From positions 7,177,202 to 7,241,201 of the forward strand of contig RSEF01000004.1 in NCBI GenBank assembly GCA_003993805.1: 64,000 bases of DNA. The letters run 5' to 3'. Each line of letters opens with the position of its first letter. Within the stretch, counting starts at the first letter, position 1. The notes beneath the pieces were generated by a model, which was not told the origin of the DNA, made no database searches, and saw only the letters and a list, made by a program, of their open reading frames with translations. The translations under genes were made by a program, and so were the position numbers. Source of the stretch: Himantopus leucocephalus (Eukaryota > Chordata > Aves > Charadriiformes > Recurvirostridae). Shown here in pieces: positions 24,425 through 39,884 of the stretch.

Positions 24425-27400
24425 AATTAGGAGAGTGATAGAGATATAATATCAAAATTAGTGCGCCTTGCCACAGAAAGGCTTCCCTGCCAGCTCAATA
24501 GTTCTCTCTTCAACCAATCAACAATGAATTAACTGGAATTAATTATAGCATTTGTTATCTATTATTCAGCTAGAACACGGGAAGGGTTTGAGAATGCTGT
24601 GGAGTAAGTGGCAATTGGAGGTGGGAGGAAATGCATGAGCCTGTTAACACTTCAGGAGAGATCAGAAAATAAGGAATATGGTGCTGAAGTGTAAGAGACT
24701 AACGTAAAAACTGCGGGAAGCCCGAGTCCATTAGTTCTCCTTATGTACAAATCAATTTTGTAATCATCTGCCCACCAAGCATTCTAAGATGTTTGACAGC
24801 TATTTTCTTCTCATAGAGAAAATCCTTTACGGAACCACATTAAAAACAGTGTTTTCAAAACTAACTTATGGAATAAAAATATGCTGATAAAAGATACAGA
24901 CATGTGCCATCATTATCTGTGACACGCCTATCTCATTGTGTCAGAATTCCATCACCTATCACTTAATACCATTCCCGACTAATCAGCATCAGTTTCATAG
25001 AGTGACCAAGTGCACTGGGCAGCAAAACAATTTTTCCCCTCAAGAATTAATATAATATGGAGAGGATATGTGCAAGGACTTGCGAAATATACAAGTTTGT
25101 ACAAAGAGAGAGAGTATATACAGTAAGAAGGACAGAAGGCAGGAGCAGAATCATCAGGCTCAGCAGTTGGAGTAGATGCTGGTATTTCAGAGGCTGAAAA
25201 GCCACTTCACCCACAAGACCAAATGCCTGATAGTTAACTCCTTCCCCTCTCTCCCCCTTGTTAATTGTCAATCAATTTGTACTCCTCTGAGGAAGGCAAT
25301 GACGATGACAATGAAAATGTAACTGTTAGGGAAGACACAGCAAGAACACTCATGCTAATGGATTAGCATCTCATTGATCAAGTGGCCAAGGTATTTCGGA
25401 ACTATGATTCACACCAAAAGAGCCAGACTCTGTCCTGACCCATTGGGAATGTCATTCACAGGACCCTGTGGATGAGCAGAGCGTTACCAAGGTTATGTAG
25501 GGAACAGTCTCTGGAAGCTAGAGTCCTAAGAAAACACTGGTATGAGTGATGATAGGATGATCAGATAACAGAGAAGCTGAGCAAGGTGGAACATAACAAT
25601 GCTGATGTTGCCGGGGAGAAGAGACATTGGCCAATGACCAAATGACCAGGCAGACAAACGGTGCCTCTGCACTTGTGTACCCTCAGCTCTTCTCTCTGCT
25701 CATCAGCAGCGATGCTGCTGCACTGTATGAAGGATACAGGACTACTTCCAATACTACTTTAACCAGAGAAAAAAAACCCAGGAGATGGAAAGGTGTGAAC
25801 AGACCTCCCAGCACACGCGTGGGCCTCTACACTGGTCTACTTCCAAATACCCCTGTATGGGGGAGCTCCTTTGTACGCCTCCACGGCCACTTGCTCTCTA
25901 AAAATTATCAGATATTCCACAACTTGTGTTTACATTGGAGCGATGATGTACCAAAATGACTTTGTTTCCACGTTGGATTAAGCTAGTTTATAAGGAGCTC
26001 AGTGGGGTAAATTTCCTTGGCAGGAATTTAGGTCAAGTTCAATTCTACCAAAAGCACTCAGTACTTGTGTGTGAAATATTTATACGTGGATGCGGCACGT
26101 ATTTTGACACAAAGAGAACCAGACACAGGAAGATATCTATGATCTGCCATCTTAAGCGGAGGAATAATAATTCCGTTTCCTTTTGGACTATAGTCTGTTT
26201 GACAGCTCAAGCCCAGAATCCACAACACTTTGACACTAAGCCAAACTGTCACTCTGACATTTCTATGTCTGAGAAATCCCGAATCTCACAGGTAAACTGT
26301 GAAAGCTGAAAACCAGAGAGTGAAAGTGTGAGGCTCATAACTGCAACAGTAGACAAACTCTAAAGAGTCACTTTGTACGACCTCTACTTTTTTATAACTG
26401 GGGGCAGCATAAAGCTGGGAAAATAGGAAGGAATAAAAATCCACGGAACTTTTTGCAGACAAAAGAAACATATGTTCTATATAGTAAAAAACAAACAAAC
26501 AAAAAAACCCTCATATATGGTAGACTAAATGAGCCAGACATTATTTAAAGTGAAATATACCCTTTAAACGTAGATAAAGAATGCAAGAAATACATTTATG
26601 TTGTCATTTTTATACACTGTTAAGCCGGCAAGAAGGAACATATTACAAGTCTGCACTTTGTCAACTGATTTTTCTTTTGTACTGGTAAGGAAGGAGAATG
26701 TATAGGGGCTTTCTCAGGGTCAAAAGAAGAACCAAGACCTACCAACCTCTATAATTACAATTTATTGATTTAAGTGAGGTGTTTATATCCTGGCAGCATA
26801 TTTAATGCTGTTAACATTTACATAGTCAGATACATCTCATTAAGATGACACTCACACTCTTAGTATTCCGCATTTCTCAGGAAAAAAAAAAAAGCCCTTC
26901 TAGATTAATGTACACACTAGGAAAATTTTAGCACTTCAAAGGAGCTAACAAATGTGGCTCAAGAACACAAGCCTAGAAGACAAATCACATGCCCTCTCAG
27001 GGCCCAAGTAAAGCTGAAGTTCCTCAGACAAAACAGAAGCACAAAAGTACATCTTATCTGTACTGACTCTTTATCACCTCATTTATTCAAAATCTTCCAG
27101 ACACAAAATAGCTTCTACTAAAAAGTAGACGGGCTCAAGATATTTACTGGAAGCATTAAGGACCAGCACTTCAGGAGATGTGTTTTGTCAAGTCATTGCA
27201 CTAAGAAAACAAGTAAAATTTTCAGGAGAAAACAGCAAATCAGAGACTGGATTAAATGTTTGTTTTAAGCTATTTGTAAACATAATTTTGTGCATTATAT
27301 GAAACCAGGGAACATGCCCAAAGGCATTAAGTACTATTTCATGAGACACCCCAGCACTTTGTACTGGTATAGGACCTTTCACCTAAGAACATCCAGAAAA

Positions 27401-27687
27401 CATTCACAAAAGAAGGAAAAGGTTTATTATCCTTTTGTGAAATATAGAGAAATTAGGCATAAAACCACCAAACAAAGTCTTGCAACAGGACAGTGAAAGA
27501 ATTAGGAATAGATTTCTACCTTGAATTTTTGATCTGCTGTTCTTAAAATAGGATTATTTTTTCTAAAACTTTGAATAAAATTTTGAAACGGCTATACTTG
27601 GTTTAAACAAAGAAGGCAGTCTAATAGGAGTATGTCACTTTCTAAAACTGGATGTTCTAGATTTGAATTCATAATCTCTTTTACTCC
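24425..27687. other. Unique sequence, no supportable gene
   Basis: Two adjacent plus-strand frames (110 codons at 25627-25959 and 117 codons at 25956-26309) show no domain I recognise, and they overlap a minus-strand frame. A short hairpin CAGCAGC-GAT-GCTGCTG lies at 25704-25720. The AT-rich 24500-24660 part has several homeodomain-type TAATT cores and could be a conserved noncoding element, which needs alignment to judge. Confidence 0.45.
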
Positions 27688-27930
27688 AAAAGGACGAGGG
27701 GCAACAAGCACAAACTAAGACACATGAAATTCCATTTGAAGACATGAAAATACTTCCCCACCACCACCACCCATGTAAAGGTGGTCAAATACTGGAACAG
27801 GTTTCCCAGAGATACATTCAAAACCTGACTGGGCACAGTCACAGGCAATGCACTCTATCTGACCCTGCCTGACCAGGGAGGTTGGACTTGAGCTTAAGAG
27901 GTCTCTTCCAAACTTAGTGACTCTATGAAA
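27688..27930 (+). mobile_element. Degraded CR1 LINE 3' end
   Basis: Plus-strand landmarks of the CR1 3' end appear in order: AGGACGAGGGGCAAC at about 27691, ACTGGAACAGGTTTCCCAGA at about 27791, a 'gaggttggact' block near 27880, TCTTCCAAAC near 27903, and CTCTATGAAA at 27921-27930. The last resembles the 3' terminal repeats of CR1. Divergence is considerable, so the copy is old. It is 5'-truncated, as most CR1 copies are. Confidence 0.8.
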
Positions 27931-30900
27931 CTTGTGATGAAAGAGGTATCAGTCATCCATTTACCACCTCCAATATTTTGGGGCCTTGACCAATATGTGG
28001 TATATATAATATGACAAATATAATACCATGACTAAAAACTGAATGCACTTTCCTCAAAATTCCCAAATGCCAAGTCTTTCCAGAGTTGAATTCACATTAA
28101 AAAAAAAAAAAAAAGACAGAGAGAAACAAAAAAGACCCCTATCCCAAGCTGCACTCAATTGTTCCAAGTACTTAATATTCTTCAACAACATATGCTTCTC
28201 AGTCTTCTGAAACCCACTCTGGGTCTCAGGAGTTTTACCCCAAATCTACAGAGATGTTTAAGACCAATTTTGTAATCATATTTTGCAAAGCTTTTTTGCT
28301 TTGCATTTGCATAATCTTGTGCAAGTAATCTGCTACTTCCTACTAAAGATTTTGTATGCAGTGTTTGTACCTGAGTTGGCTTTGCACAGTACAATCACCC
28401 AACCTTGAATTTTAAAACCAGTTTATTCATGTAAGCAGTCTTACAATACACATTTTACAGGGGAGAGCTGTCAGGCATGGAGGAGCTGAGTAACAAGCTA
28501 AATCAGCAGTACAAATAGGAGCAGTAGAACTACCTGCTTCAACAGTTTAAATAATTGCATGATGGATGAGGAATAGAAGAGGCGTATTTTCCTTAAGAAG
28601 CCATGGAAGGTATCAGAAAAGACTGAAAACTGAAATTCTCTACTGATCAACAGAACTAGTCCAATTTTAGGATCCTCATGCTGCTATTCCTCTGTCCTTC
28701 AGCGTAACCTAACGACCATCTCTAAAGCAGAGGAGAAAATGCATAGGAAAGCTCCAGGCTCATTAAATTCTTGGACAAAATGGACAGAAATACCTATAGG
28801 TGAGTGCTACCGGAGGAAGAACTTGAACTGGTGACCTCACATGAGCAGACATATATTTTACCAATTCCCAGTGTTAAAATTTACAATATGACCCAACTTG
28901 CTGTTCCAGCAGCAGCAACCAAGAACTTTAACAAATACACGGATCTTAACGCTCACAAGGTACCTCAGACAGTTCAACATATCTATACTCAGATATATAA
29001 ACCAAGAATATGTTACTATACTTGCAAGGTCAGCATCTAAGTGACTAAACTCAGTATTTAATTTAAATTAACTTCAAGGAGTGAAGGTCACAACAAAAGT
29101 TAGCAAAAGTTTGTTAGTGTTTTCCAGAGCTAATGATTTTGTGAAGAGACTCTGCCAGGTTGCAAAGCTGTAGAGCCAATTTGGATTATTAGGAGTTGAT
29201 AAAGAGTGATGTTTTGTTAAACTGCTAATAATGCTGAAAAAACTGATATTGAAACTGTTCCCACACACATACACCACACACACCAAAAAAAATCCTCAGT
29301 AACGTCTTCAAATCAAACTGTTTTTATAAAAAGAATTATATATTTGAGGCCTCAAGATTTTAAGATTTGTATATTTTATTCACTGAAGGAAAAAATAAAA
29401 TAAAAATGGCTCACATGCTATACCCTTCTTCACTTTCCTTGGAAATACTATAATTTCTTTTCTAGCTCTCATGGAAACAAGCTCTGTATCTTGAAATGAT
29501 ATTTGGCACTGGACAGAAATCCACACATTGAGTAGAATATACATATTATTAGTACAAGTAATAATTGCAACTATTTCAGTTTATAGCTGGCTATACACAA
29601 ATAACTAGTCCAGTGCTCTGAAACATGACACCATACAGAAAACACACACACAACAGCTCAGAAAGCATACAGTTTGTATTTCAGCCTTTTATTTTCATTA
29701 GAGCTCAACACAATTGAGAGTTTTCTGTATTAAACCACAAAAATCTGTTTCCAAGTAATTTGAAAACCAAGCTACACAACTGGATTGTAGCAGGATAGTT
29801 CTGGGTTTCAAGTCAGAGTACGCACCTAGCATCTCATACGAGTTTATTTTACCACCGGCTCCTCATGTAAAACTTCACTAGGACTACAAACTGCTGAGAA
29901 CACAAATGCATTACTGAAAAAATAACATAGAAGCTGTGATCCACCTTTACATTGCAGAGCCTGTCTATAGCTGCATACTCAAGAAAGACCAGCCCCATAT
30001 GACCAGTGACTTAATATTTGCAATTTACCTAAACTTCCACATGGAAGACAGACTCAGGGAAAACTTCAGTCTTCTATAGGCAAGTAACAGTAACTCTACA
30101 TCACGCACCTTTGTCAAGACCACCTGAAATCTAGGTAGTCCATTTATCTGGACTACAAAGCATTTAGCTGATGAGAGGCTGAATTCTCCAATGTGACCCA
30201 TTTTAGGAGTTTCCATCAGCACTGAGCAAGCTTCTAAATTAAGAAGTAATCTTAATGCTGCCCTTTCAAGCTCTTGTTAGTGTGCTACATTCATTCCTAC
30301 ACAAAAGCTTTCTTTATTTTTAATATATGGTTTAGTATACGTTGCTATGAAAAGCTTTTAAAGAATCCAATGAATCTTTTACAACAGACTATGCAACTTC
30401 AATCAGCTCATATTAAAACATGATTGTTCTAAGTACAAAATGAATTAATACAGTAAAGTTCTGTGTACTACATTAAGTTTAAGAATATTTGGCAGATGTA
30501 TATTTATAGCAGAATTACACAGACATATAAATTCGTTGCACAATAAAACATCTACCCATTCAGTACACTGCTATTCTATTCCATTTATGTAATGATTTGT
30601 AGTTTCTAAAAGTTGTTAGGCATTCTAAAAGCCAAAGTATGAATGGGATTACAATCTATCCTAAAATTTACTGCATTCAGTAAAGTAGCAGAGCACTCAG
30701 GCTTTGAAATCATGTACTGCAAAGGCTGTTTATTCTGCACATAAAGTCTTTCAGAATACTGTATGGACGGAGATATAAGGGCTGCAGTGGAACAGACTGC
30801 TAAACAGCTCAAATATTAATTTATTAGCTTCCAAAGTTGAGTTCAGAAAGCGTACAGAATGAAATAAAATAAATGAAGGATTGGTTAAAAAAAAGAGTAT

Positions 30901-33900
30901 AAGAATCTGGCATAACTAGTTGGCTGTTCTGCAGTTTAGAGTTTGAGTATTCTGAGGCTGTGAGTTATGTGAATAGAAGATGAATGTGAACAAATGGATT
31001 TATAAAGTAGGTTTTTTAATACATATCATTAAGGCTATTTCAATTCTCTACACTTATATACGTGAAAGAGGGTAAAAGCAAGTAGAAGAGCTTTAAGGAG
31101 AAGATATTGGAACAAGAAAGGGAACAGGAAAAGCAGCTTTGTAAAAGATTATTTCCCCTCCATTAACCTGCCTAAATACCAGGTATTTGCTCCCCTCCCC
31201 AAATTTAATGATGGTCAAAGAAGCCATATTCTTGCTTCTACCTAACGCTTCTTCCATATATTCCTTGAATCACGAGCAGAAGGAAAAGAGTACAAGCCTT
31301 GTATTCACGCTGGTGTATGTCCCCCAAATATCTGAGAATACAGGCCCTGAAAACCAAATAACCATTTCAAAACCAACTATGACAAAAGTTCTTCTAAAAT
31401 GCAGAATTGAGTTTTATCTCTTGAGATGGAAGCATCCATAAAGCTTTGTATTTATGAGTTTTCACATTGTTCTAACACCTGAACAGCTCGGGGGGCTTTT
31501 GTTGTTTTGTATTTTGGTTTCGTACAGGTTTCATAAAAGGTTTGGATATTAACTGCAAGGTAACACTGCAAAATAGCAAGCTTAACATCCTTTCAATTAT
31601 ATAAGCATCTGAAGTAACACGCATTACAGGTAGACATGTTTACAACAGTTTCTTCTATCCTGAAAACTCTTACAGAAAACGACCTTACACATAGTGTCAT
31701 TTCTACGTAGGTGTTCTGCGTTTGAAGCTGGAAGGTGAGAGAAGAGGAGGAGGAAGTAGAGGTGTGTCCTGTCTCAGGTTAACTCCAATTACAAAGAAAC
31801 CCGATCACTTAAGTTTTCAGCAAGCAGCTCTCATTTCTTAGAGACTAAAAAGCAAAAGCAGAGAGGCAAGGGACTTGCCCAAAGGAACAGAACTCTAGAT
31901 CTAGAGTGAGATAACCTAAAACTCAAGTTTTATTTTAGCCCCAGGAACATTTTTCTCTCTGAAAATTAATGATGATTAGTTCTAAATGAAGCATAGTCTT
32001 CACCAGGTGATTTTCCACGCCCTGCAGCTACAAACACTAACGAGACAGCCAATTGATATTAACAATGCTGCTGGATTCTATAATGTGGGCATCTGTGTGT
32101 CAGGAACTGAACTGACAGGCCAAATCGTATTATGTATTTCACTGAGAAAACCAAAAGAAATCTTTGCGTCAACAAACATCTGGTTGGAATCTGTGACCTG
32201 GCCCATAAACATCTTCAGACCTCTAAGAATCTAAATAATAAATGTTCAGTGCTTTACAGTGGCAACACCTTAATCCTTTAATAAAAAGCTACTTCACAAC
32301 ATGAATTGTGTATTAGAGATGTACTTCCAGTTTAACGAAATGAGTCCATAATGTATCTTCTACTTAACTGAACCAACAAGCCTGCATATTCAGAGGCAGC
32401 AGCTCCGTAACTGAGACTCTTAGTAATCCCCTACCTCTGATGATAGCATTAAAAAAAAAAAAAAAAAGAAAAGATCCTAATGAAGAGTATCTGGGTATAT
32501 AGGCACTGTGACTGTCCCCAGAACTGAGGCACTGAGATTCCTTTACTGGCCATGTCATCTACAGGCACATTTTCACAAGTATGCTATATTGCAAATTTCA
32601 AGATTCACCATATTGAAGCACTGACAATTTTCTTTTTCTTGCAGGAAACTGGGCCAAGTTACAGCATCAAGAAACAGTCTCTTCAGCCACAGAATACTTC
32701 TATATGGCAAAGCATCAGAGGTAAAAAGACAGGACATTTCTCCTGCTAGAGAGATTTTCTTTTTTTTGCAGCAACAGAAGACCAAGTCACAATGCTAAAA
32801 AGAAACCAACTTCAAGCAGAAGACTGCAGGAAAAGTGCCATCAAAAGCAAGTTCGATGGGAGAAGCTTCTTGTTTCTTACTAACATGCAGCTACACTCCA
32901 GGTCAAAAGCAATACAGATGCTTAGAGCAGTTACATTCATGGAGATTCATCTGAAAGTAATAGTTATTTGCCAGCATACTGTTCCTTCTTAGAAGTATAC
33001 AGAAGCCATGCAAATGTTTGTATGGATACAATATGGGAAGTTTTCAACAGGAAAAGCCAGCCTACCAACATGTCATGTGCAATAAGGACTGACTGATTCC
33101 TGTGAATACCCTGTATAAATTATGAGCACAGTAGTCAGTTACACACTTTTTAGAACAAGCAAAGCATTAATGAATTGCACTAGGAATATTGTACCGTAAT
33201 TGAAAAACCAGATCTCTTCATCAAATATATAGAAACTGCCATAGAAATCAAAGCAACGTCTACGATCAACCTCTTTCAAAGTTACATGAAGTTATTATCA
33301 TGGTGTATTAGGGGTAAAGAAATTTAATAAGGATCCAAAAGTTCAAGATTTGCCAATGACTATAAAGGAATTCAAATAAAAAAGTATTTTTCTAACAAGC
33401 TTTCCGGATGATCTGCAGACAAAACTTGCATGAAAACTGCATGCTCAGTTGTCCAGATCATTCTAAAATACATGCCAACTTTCACTGTAACAACAAAAAA
33501 AGAAATCCAGTGCATATGGTTCCCTCAGCAACCAGTAAAATATTATCTACGTCACTCACATTACCATTATTTACAGTACCCTATAACTAAGAGATACCAA
33601 TTCACAAAGAGCATACATATTCCTCTTTACACTTGCTAGCTTTGAAAATTCAGTGATGCTTTTAATTTAAGGTCTAACGTTCCCATTAATTCTTTCCGGC
33701 AAAAACTAGATCCTGCCTTTTTGTGCCAAACTTAGTCTCCATTTTGTTTCTGAGTACAGTTCTGTTTCACAACGACTATCAACTCAGTTCAAAGGCATGC
33801 TTGACATAACTAAATCTCCTTTTTCCATTCAGAACATGCTCTGCATACAGGCGTGTTTCCCTCTTTCCACTGAAAGCATAAGTAATTTCAGGTGGGTATC

Positions 33901-36357
33901 TGTAAGATTTCTTTACAAACTAACCTTAGTAACACGAAAATCCTTCTCACTCCCAGGTGTGGTCCCAAGGGATTTGTAGTATTACCTCTGCTGTGCATTT
34001 GCAAACGCGGGCATCCAGTTCAGTGGGAGAAACATCTCACCAGTATCCTTTTGGCATTAGGGACATTAAGAAGCAGTAATGACTTACCTTTTTGTAACTG
34101 AGGCCATCCAGAAGAGACTTGTGTTTACCATTTGTGGTTTTAGACACCTATCGCACAATTGCCTCAATATTGAAAATAATTAATTTCATTCCCTACACAA
34201 GTTATTTACGGTAGTGAATATATTACATATTGTTAAGCAACATTAACAACTGTTTACAGCTATACATTTAGAGCAAGAAATGCTGTTAAGTTTTGAGTTC
34301 AGAGAGAAAACATCCACTGAAACATCACTGAAAAGAAACAAGTAATTCCCTCTTTCTAACAACCAGAATATTAGATCGAGTAATGTTTCTGTCACTTCAA
34401 ATGCCCCATTCTTAAGGTACCAGAGCCATGAGTCACAGCACAGAGATATTTCTGCTTGACTTCTGACAGTTTCAGAAACAGACATGTAGGAAAACATGTG
34501 AAGGAAGAACTGAAGAAACCTTTTTCTGATTTCCAAAATTAAAAGATACACTGACATAAGGAGGAAAGTTCAAGCGTTGAAATGAAGTTCTCAATTTTCC
34601 AAACACTTTTGCCTATCATTTCCTATTGTACACATAAAGTTTGAATTAAATGTAAAAAAAAAAAAAAAGACTTAAGCAACATGAGCCTACAGCGATGATA
34701 TACATTATTACAAACTGCATAGACATCACGAATAAAGATCAGCATACTGATTCCATTAGTTATCAACAGAACATGGTTAACATAAGGGTTATAAACACTG
34801 ACCCTCAAAGTGTGGAAAAATATTACGTTAATCACATGTTCTTATTGAACAGTTAAAATCAGAATCAGGATGACACTAAGATTTAAAACCCATACATAAA
34901 GAACAATTAACCAAAGCTTGAACTAATAGACTGAGTTCCTCTTACCAAGGGTCATTTCAGATGCGTACATGGTTTTATAAGTAAGATTATAAACTGAGGA
35001 AATTTAAAAAATAGTATAGCTCTTCAAGCACCTTTTACATGAAAAGTGCTATTTTCTTAATTACTAAGATTTTGTTTATAGCCAATACAAGATACTTCTG
35101 TGATTACATCTGCTGCTTAGCTTCTCTTCACTATTGATGATAAAAATTGTTCTCCTTCATGCACTCTGAAAATATGAGTTTAAAGAGGGAGGAGGAGACT
35201 GAAGTGTTCAACAGCAGATACGTTGGCGTTTGCTGAAACTGGGCCAAGACATACGAGTTTTTTTGATCAAAGAGGATAAAACTGGGTTTGGGGGGAAAGA
35301 ATTGTTGTTAATGCGACTAACAAAAAGTGACACATACTAGGAAGAATCAATAACCCAGAGCACTAGAGCACCCAGAACAACTAGAGTGAATATCAGCTCC
35401 CCTTTGCTAAGGCTTTATTCCTATCACACGTGAAGGACATTTAGTTTCACTGCTCTCCAGATCACCTCTAGGAAACCAAGTCGTTTTTTTCCTCATAAGA
35501 AAGCAAACAGGAAGCCAACTTTCCTCCACTTGATGCACCAACTAAATGTCCGTTCCAACTACAACACACGACACTAACCAAACAACACAGCTCTCCTGGT
35601 AGAAAACTCTAGATCAATAATGCCCAGTGAGGTTTGCCTCATAGGCAAAGGAAGAGCACATTTCTTATGAGAGGCATCATTAGTCCAAACTCATTCACCT
35701 CACTACAGAAGAGCTCTGGAGACAGACAGGTCAGATTTCCTCGTGCATCCTCTCTTCAAGAAGTATTCATTATTTTCTCTCTATTTAAAAGAAAGAACCA
35801 AAGTAATCTTCACATTCACAGTAACTTTTCAAAAAAATGGGCAAACAACATAGGAACGCAAGTCCCATATTTTCAACAGCTCTTTAAAATACTTGGCATC
35901 TCAAAATAGATGGAGTTCTTCCCCGTGGTTTCAACCAGTTATTTCAAAGTCACTGGAAATTAAATGGTTAAGCACTTAAAAACACCAACAAACAAAACAA
36001 CAAGAAAAAAATTGCTAGATGTCTCTGCATCTGCTTGTAGCTAAATGGCATTATGAAGTAGAGTCCAAGTTTGTCTGTTTTTATGAAAACTGGCTTAATA
36101 TTTTTCTGACAGCCTTAGGTTACCTATATGCTTTTACACATAGTCTTTTTCTACAACAGTATTTCCTTTTCCAACAAAAATGCCGATTTCACACCTGACA
36201 TACTGCATTTAAAATAATTCAGTAAAAGAAGAACTGGAAGGGAGTCTGTTTAGGTGCTGTTCCCAATTGGTTCCCTTCACTGGTGCTTATCACATCCCAA
36301 CAGACCCAGTTGTAGGATTTTTGGTGTTCTGGGCTTTTTTTTTTTTTTGACATATTT
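27931..36357. other. Unique AT-rich sequence, no gene seen
   Basis: I find no supportable gene in this long stretch. A-runs of 15-17 bases lie at 28099-28114, 32451-32467 and 34654-34668. A short CA-rich tract lies at 29261-29283. Open frames do not exceed about 104 codons and overlap on both strands. Confidence 0.5.
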
Positions 36358-36358
36358 N
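36358..36358. other. Single-N contig join
   Basis: A lone N follows a run of 14 T (36335-36348) and nine further bases. Unlike the other joins it has no visible duplicated flank. The homopolymer probably broke the assembly. Confidence 0.8.
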
Positions 36359-39300
36359 TAGATCAGGGGATGTCTCATGACCCTTAAATTTCCACAAATC
36401 CTAATGCCAAAAAAATTGTTTCAAGGTGCACTTCAGTACAATTCTTAAGGAGGTGACAGCAAAAACAGAGATAGAAGAGGTGCGAACTTAAAGTTTTTTA
36501 CTGCTAATCCTAAATTAAACAGTGTTGTGAAATTGCCCAAGGGTCCTCCTCTCTCCTTTAAAAGATCTAAATTCAAAACAAACCGAAAAAAAATAATCAG
36601 TTGAACCTGAAAGGTTATACAGAGGAAATTTCAATATCCCTTCCCCCTCTACAGAACAAACGAACAAATGCATAGATTTAAAGATCAAATACTCTAACTT
36701 ATAAACTTAGTATCTCAGTTTTTTAAAAAAGTTAGTTTTAGTTACTTTGGGGGGAAAAAGATTGATTTGTTTTTTTTCTAGTAACCTCTATACTGTAAAA
36801 GCTCAGCATAGATGGATTAGCAGCAGTGCAAATTGTTGTCTCTATCAAACAAACTCGATCTTGTGTTTCTGCTTACACTTTTCACTTAGACCAACTTTGA
36901 CTGTGTAGGGATTCACTTACACTTGCACTGCATGGATACCCTGGTAGCTCTTTCAGCTTCTGTGTTCAGCCTTGTCCTTCAAACACAAGTGAAAGGGGCA
37001 GATTTACAACCTGAAAAACAAGGTGCTTGAACACTAACAACTTTGGTGGAGAACACCCAGAAGGCTTGCAATACTTCTGCACATGTTTTTATACAGTTAT
37101 TGGATATCCTTTCTTGAGAGGAATGCTTGACAAGGGACATAGCATGTGTTTCCACTCCCTTCAGGAATCTGATATCAGGTTTGCTAGAAACCACGGCAAA
37201 GGCAATATGAATCTATTTATCAACTGTGCAATGTTCTTATTTCAAGCAAGCAGCTATGTGATCCTTTACACAGTATGACCATTCCATGTCATGCTTAGGC
37301 ATCTTTTAGCAGAAAATAGTAACTTTACACATAAATCAAAAGTTAACAGAATATAATAATAGTGGCATAAAGGTGCAGAATTCATCTACAATAGAAATAA
37401 AATAAAATAAAAAAAAAAGACGTATAAACAGAAATTCCACTCTTTACACACTTAGTTCCAACCTGGCCTTAACAGAAAATAAGTTACAAGATCACCTAGG
37501 TCATAAAAAAGACATGACCAAATACCAACTATCCATGGCTAAATATCCCAAATTATGTATCAACCTTAGGAATTTATACCCCAAATATAAACGAAAGCCT
37601 AATGCTTCACAGCTTAAGTGACCTCTAAATACCAAATCCATACCAGAGAGTGAGAACACATGCTGTATTATAACTCAGTATGTCTTTCAACTCCTGTATA
37701 TGTCAGATATCAAAGTAACAGCAGATCACAGAACAGGCATATAACAATATTGAAAGTGACGTACACCACATGCACGCGCTGCCTTCCTGTAGACTTTCAA
37801 TATTTTCACATCTCCTGAAGCAGAGATTCATGGATGTGATTCTGTATAAACAACTACTACTAAAACCACAGGGAAATCACCAAATCGCCAAGCAAAATTT
37901 AGGATGTAGAAACCACAGACAGAAACCAAGCTAGATAGCCAGACTTGTACGAGAAGTATATTAATGTCTGCCATGTATCAAGTGAATTAGGCTTCTTGAA
38001 TCTATACAAGCTTCATTGTCTGTTGCCCTGACCCTTCTCCATTTCATTTATGTTATAGTCGTTAGAATTACGAACAACCTGAACCCACCACGTCTTTGGT
38101 TTGCTTCATTCGTCTATACCAACATGGAATCAATATTGGCCATTTGCAGGAAAAGAAACACACACAGGACGTGGATTTGCTAGGATTCATCAATCCTCTT
38201 CCTTGAAGTCCAGCTGATTTACATAACTTCGAGGAAAACAGATTGACGGAACAGAACAAAACCCCAAAATAATCACCATGACATAGCCTTATTTTTAAGC
38301 ATTGACTTCTTATAATTGTATGCATTATGGTAAACATTAATCTTGTTCCCTGAAAGCTATTTTTAGGAAACACATTTGCATTCAGGCTGAAGTCCCATAC
38401 AACCTTAAACATGCTGCAATTGAAAAAATTAATTAAAGAAAAAAATGGAGTCTCAGAAATACTGCATCAGCCTCTGTAATGATAGCAAAATGGTTGAAAG
38501 ATTTGCAAGCTGTATCTGATCCAGTTTGAATTTATAGGCAGAATCTTACAGCAAGAAACTAAGCCACTTTAGAACAGAGAATTAAATGGTTGGGTTTTAT
38601 TTAATATCCACATAATACTACTTTGAAAAGAAATCCTCTATTCTTTTGCCGCTAGAACAAGAGATATGCAGATTTTTCTTTACTGGCTGTCAAGTGAAGT
38701 CCCTTTTCTTTTTCTTATGTACATGTGCTGTGTGAAATTCAGCAATTTCATTTCACAGAGTGTCTTTGGCATTAGCCACAGTGTAATGTAACTGGAACTA
38801 CTGAAGTTCATCTGATTTCACACCTAACCCTCACAAATTACACATTACTTCAATAAAAAGAAACATAAATTGGTAAGTTTTTTCTGGAAACAAAGCTCAT
38901 ATTCCTTTCAGTTTTCCGATCAAGACAAGCTTGCCAATGAACACAACGTGTGCTTATGCTTCCTCATAAAACGTCCACATAGATCCACAAGATTTTCATG
39001 TAGTTTAATAGATTTTCCGGGTCAAGGTCCCCCCCATCCCCTCCCCTCAGAAAACACTGTATAATGATGATATTTAAAAATCATACTTTGTGGACTTCTG
39101 TCTCAACATTGCAGAAGAGTAACATAAGGCTTTCAAAAGTGGAACACGATTTTCCATCCTTCAACTGCGTGCATAACTCTGTCCACCTTAATTTCTTCAA
39201 CCAAATGTAAAGAAAGATATTTGGAGTAAACTATATAAGAGTAGTTACTAAACAACAGTGGCATTTAAAGTTTTCTCAATTTCTTCTGGAGCATCACTGC

Positions 39301-39884
39301 ATTCTGGATTTTACGTTCCCAGCCTTATGCTCCTACCAACCTGCTACCACAAATCCTAAGCTAATCCCACCTGGTTTTGATCGCTTACCAAATCTTCTTC
39401 AGCTCCGATTATACATTCATTGCCGCTACTTTTGAAGTCCTTTTGCTCCATACCTCATCCAAAAATGCAGATCCCAGCTCAATCTTTGTGCAAGGTGCTA
39501 CAGAGTATGCAGCAGAAGGAGCACAGAAGCTGAAATCTTACCCCAACTAGCAAGCAAAGAACTCATCCTTGCTCAGCTGTTTATGGCGCCTGAGTGCATG
39601 CTCTTCCCTTCAAGCACGTGCTAAACAGAGAAACAGCCCTCAAACCGTTCCCCCATTTATTTCAGGGTAAAATACTCCGCATAGTCTGGGATCATAAAAC
39701 CAGAGTACTGATTTGAAAAAAACCAGAGGTTATGGCAGAAAGCTGGCAGGAGGCAACTGTACGCTGCCCATCTTTTGTTCATTAAGGACTATTCTACAGC
39801 ATGTTTCCAGAAACACACGAGAGGCACTGTAATGAATTCTATCACAGTTATTTCAGTTGCTGAAGGATCTTCAGAAAGTAGTTT
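36359..39884. other. Unique AT-rich sequence, no gene seen
   Basis: The longest frame here is 114 codons on the minus strand (38068-38412), with no motif I recognise. No repeat can be named. Confidence 0.5.

Noticed and set aside
25627..26309. Two adjacent plus-strand frames of 110 and 117 codons
   Set aside because: They are in different phases, have no recognisable domain and overlap a minus-strand frame. There is no sign of a gene or identifiable retroelement.
29261..29283. CA-rich tract as a microsatellite
   Set aside because: It is short and interrupted, with only a few pure repeats, so it is simple sequence of no special interest.
38068..38412. A 114-codon minus-strand frame
   Set aside because: It has no motif, conserved feature or supporting splice context, and is consistent with chance.
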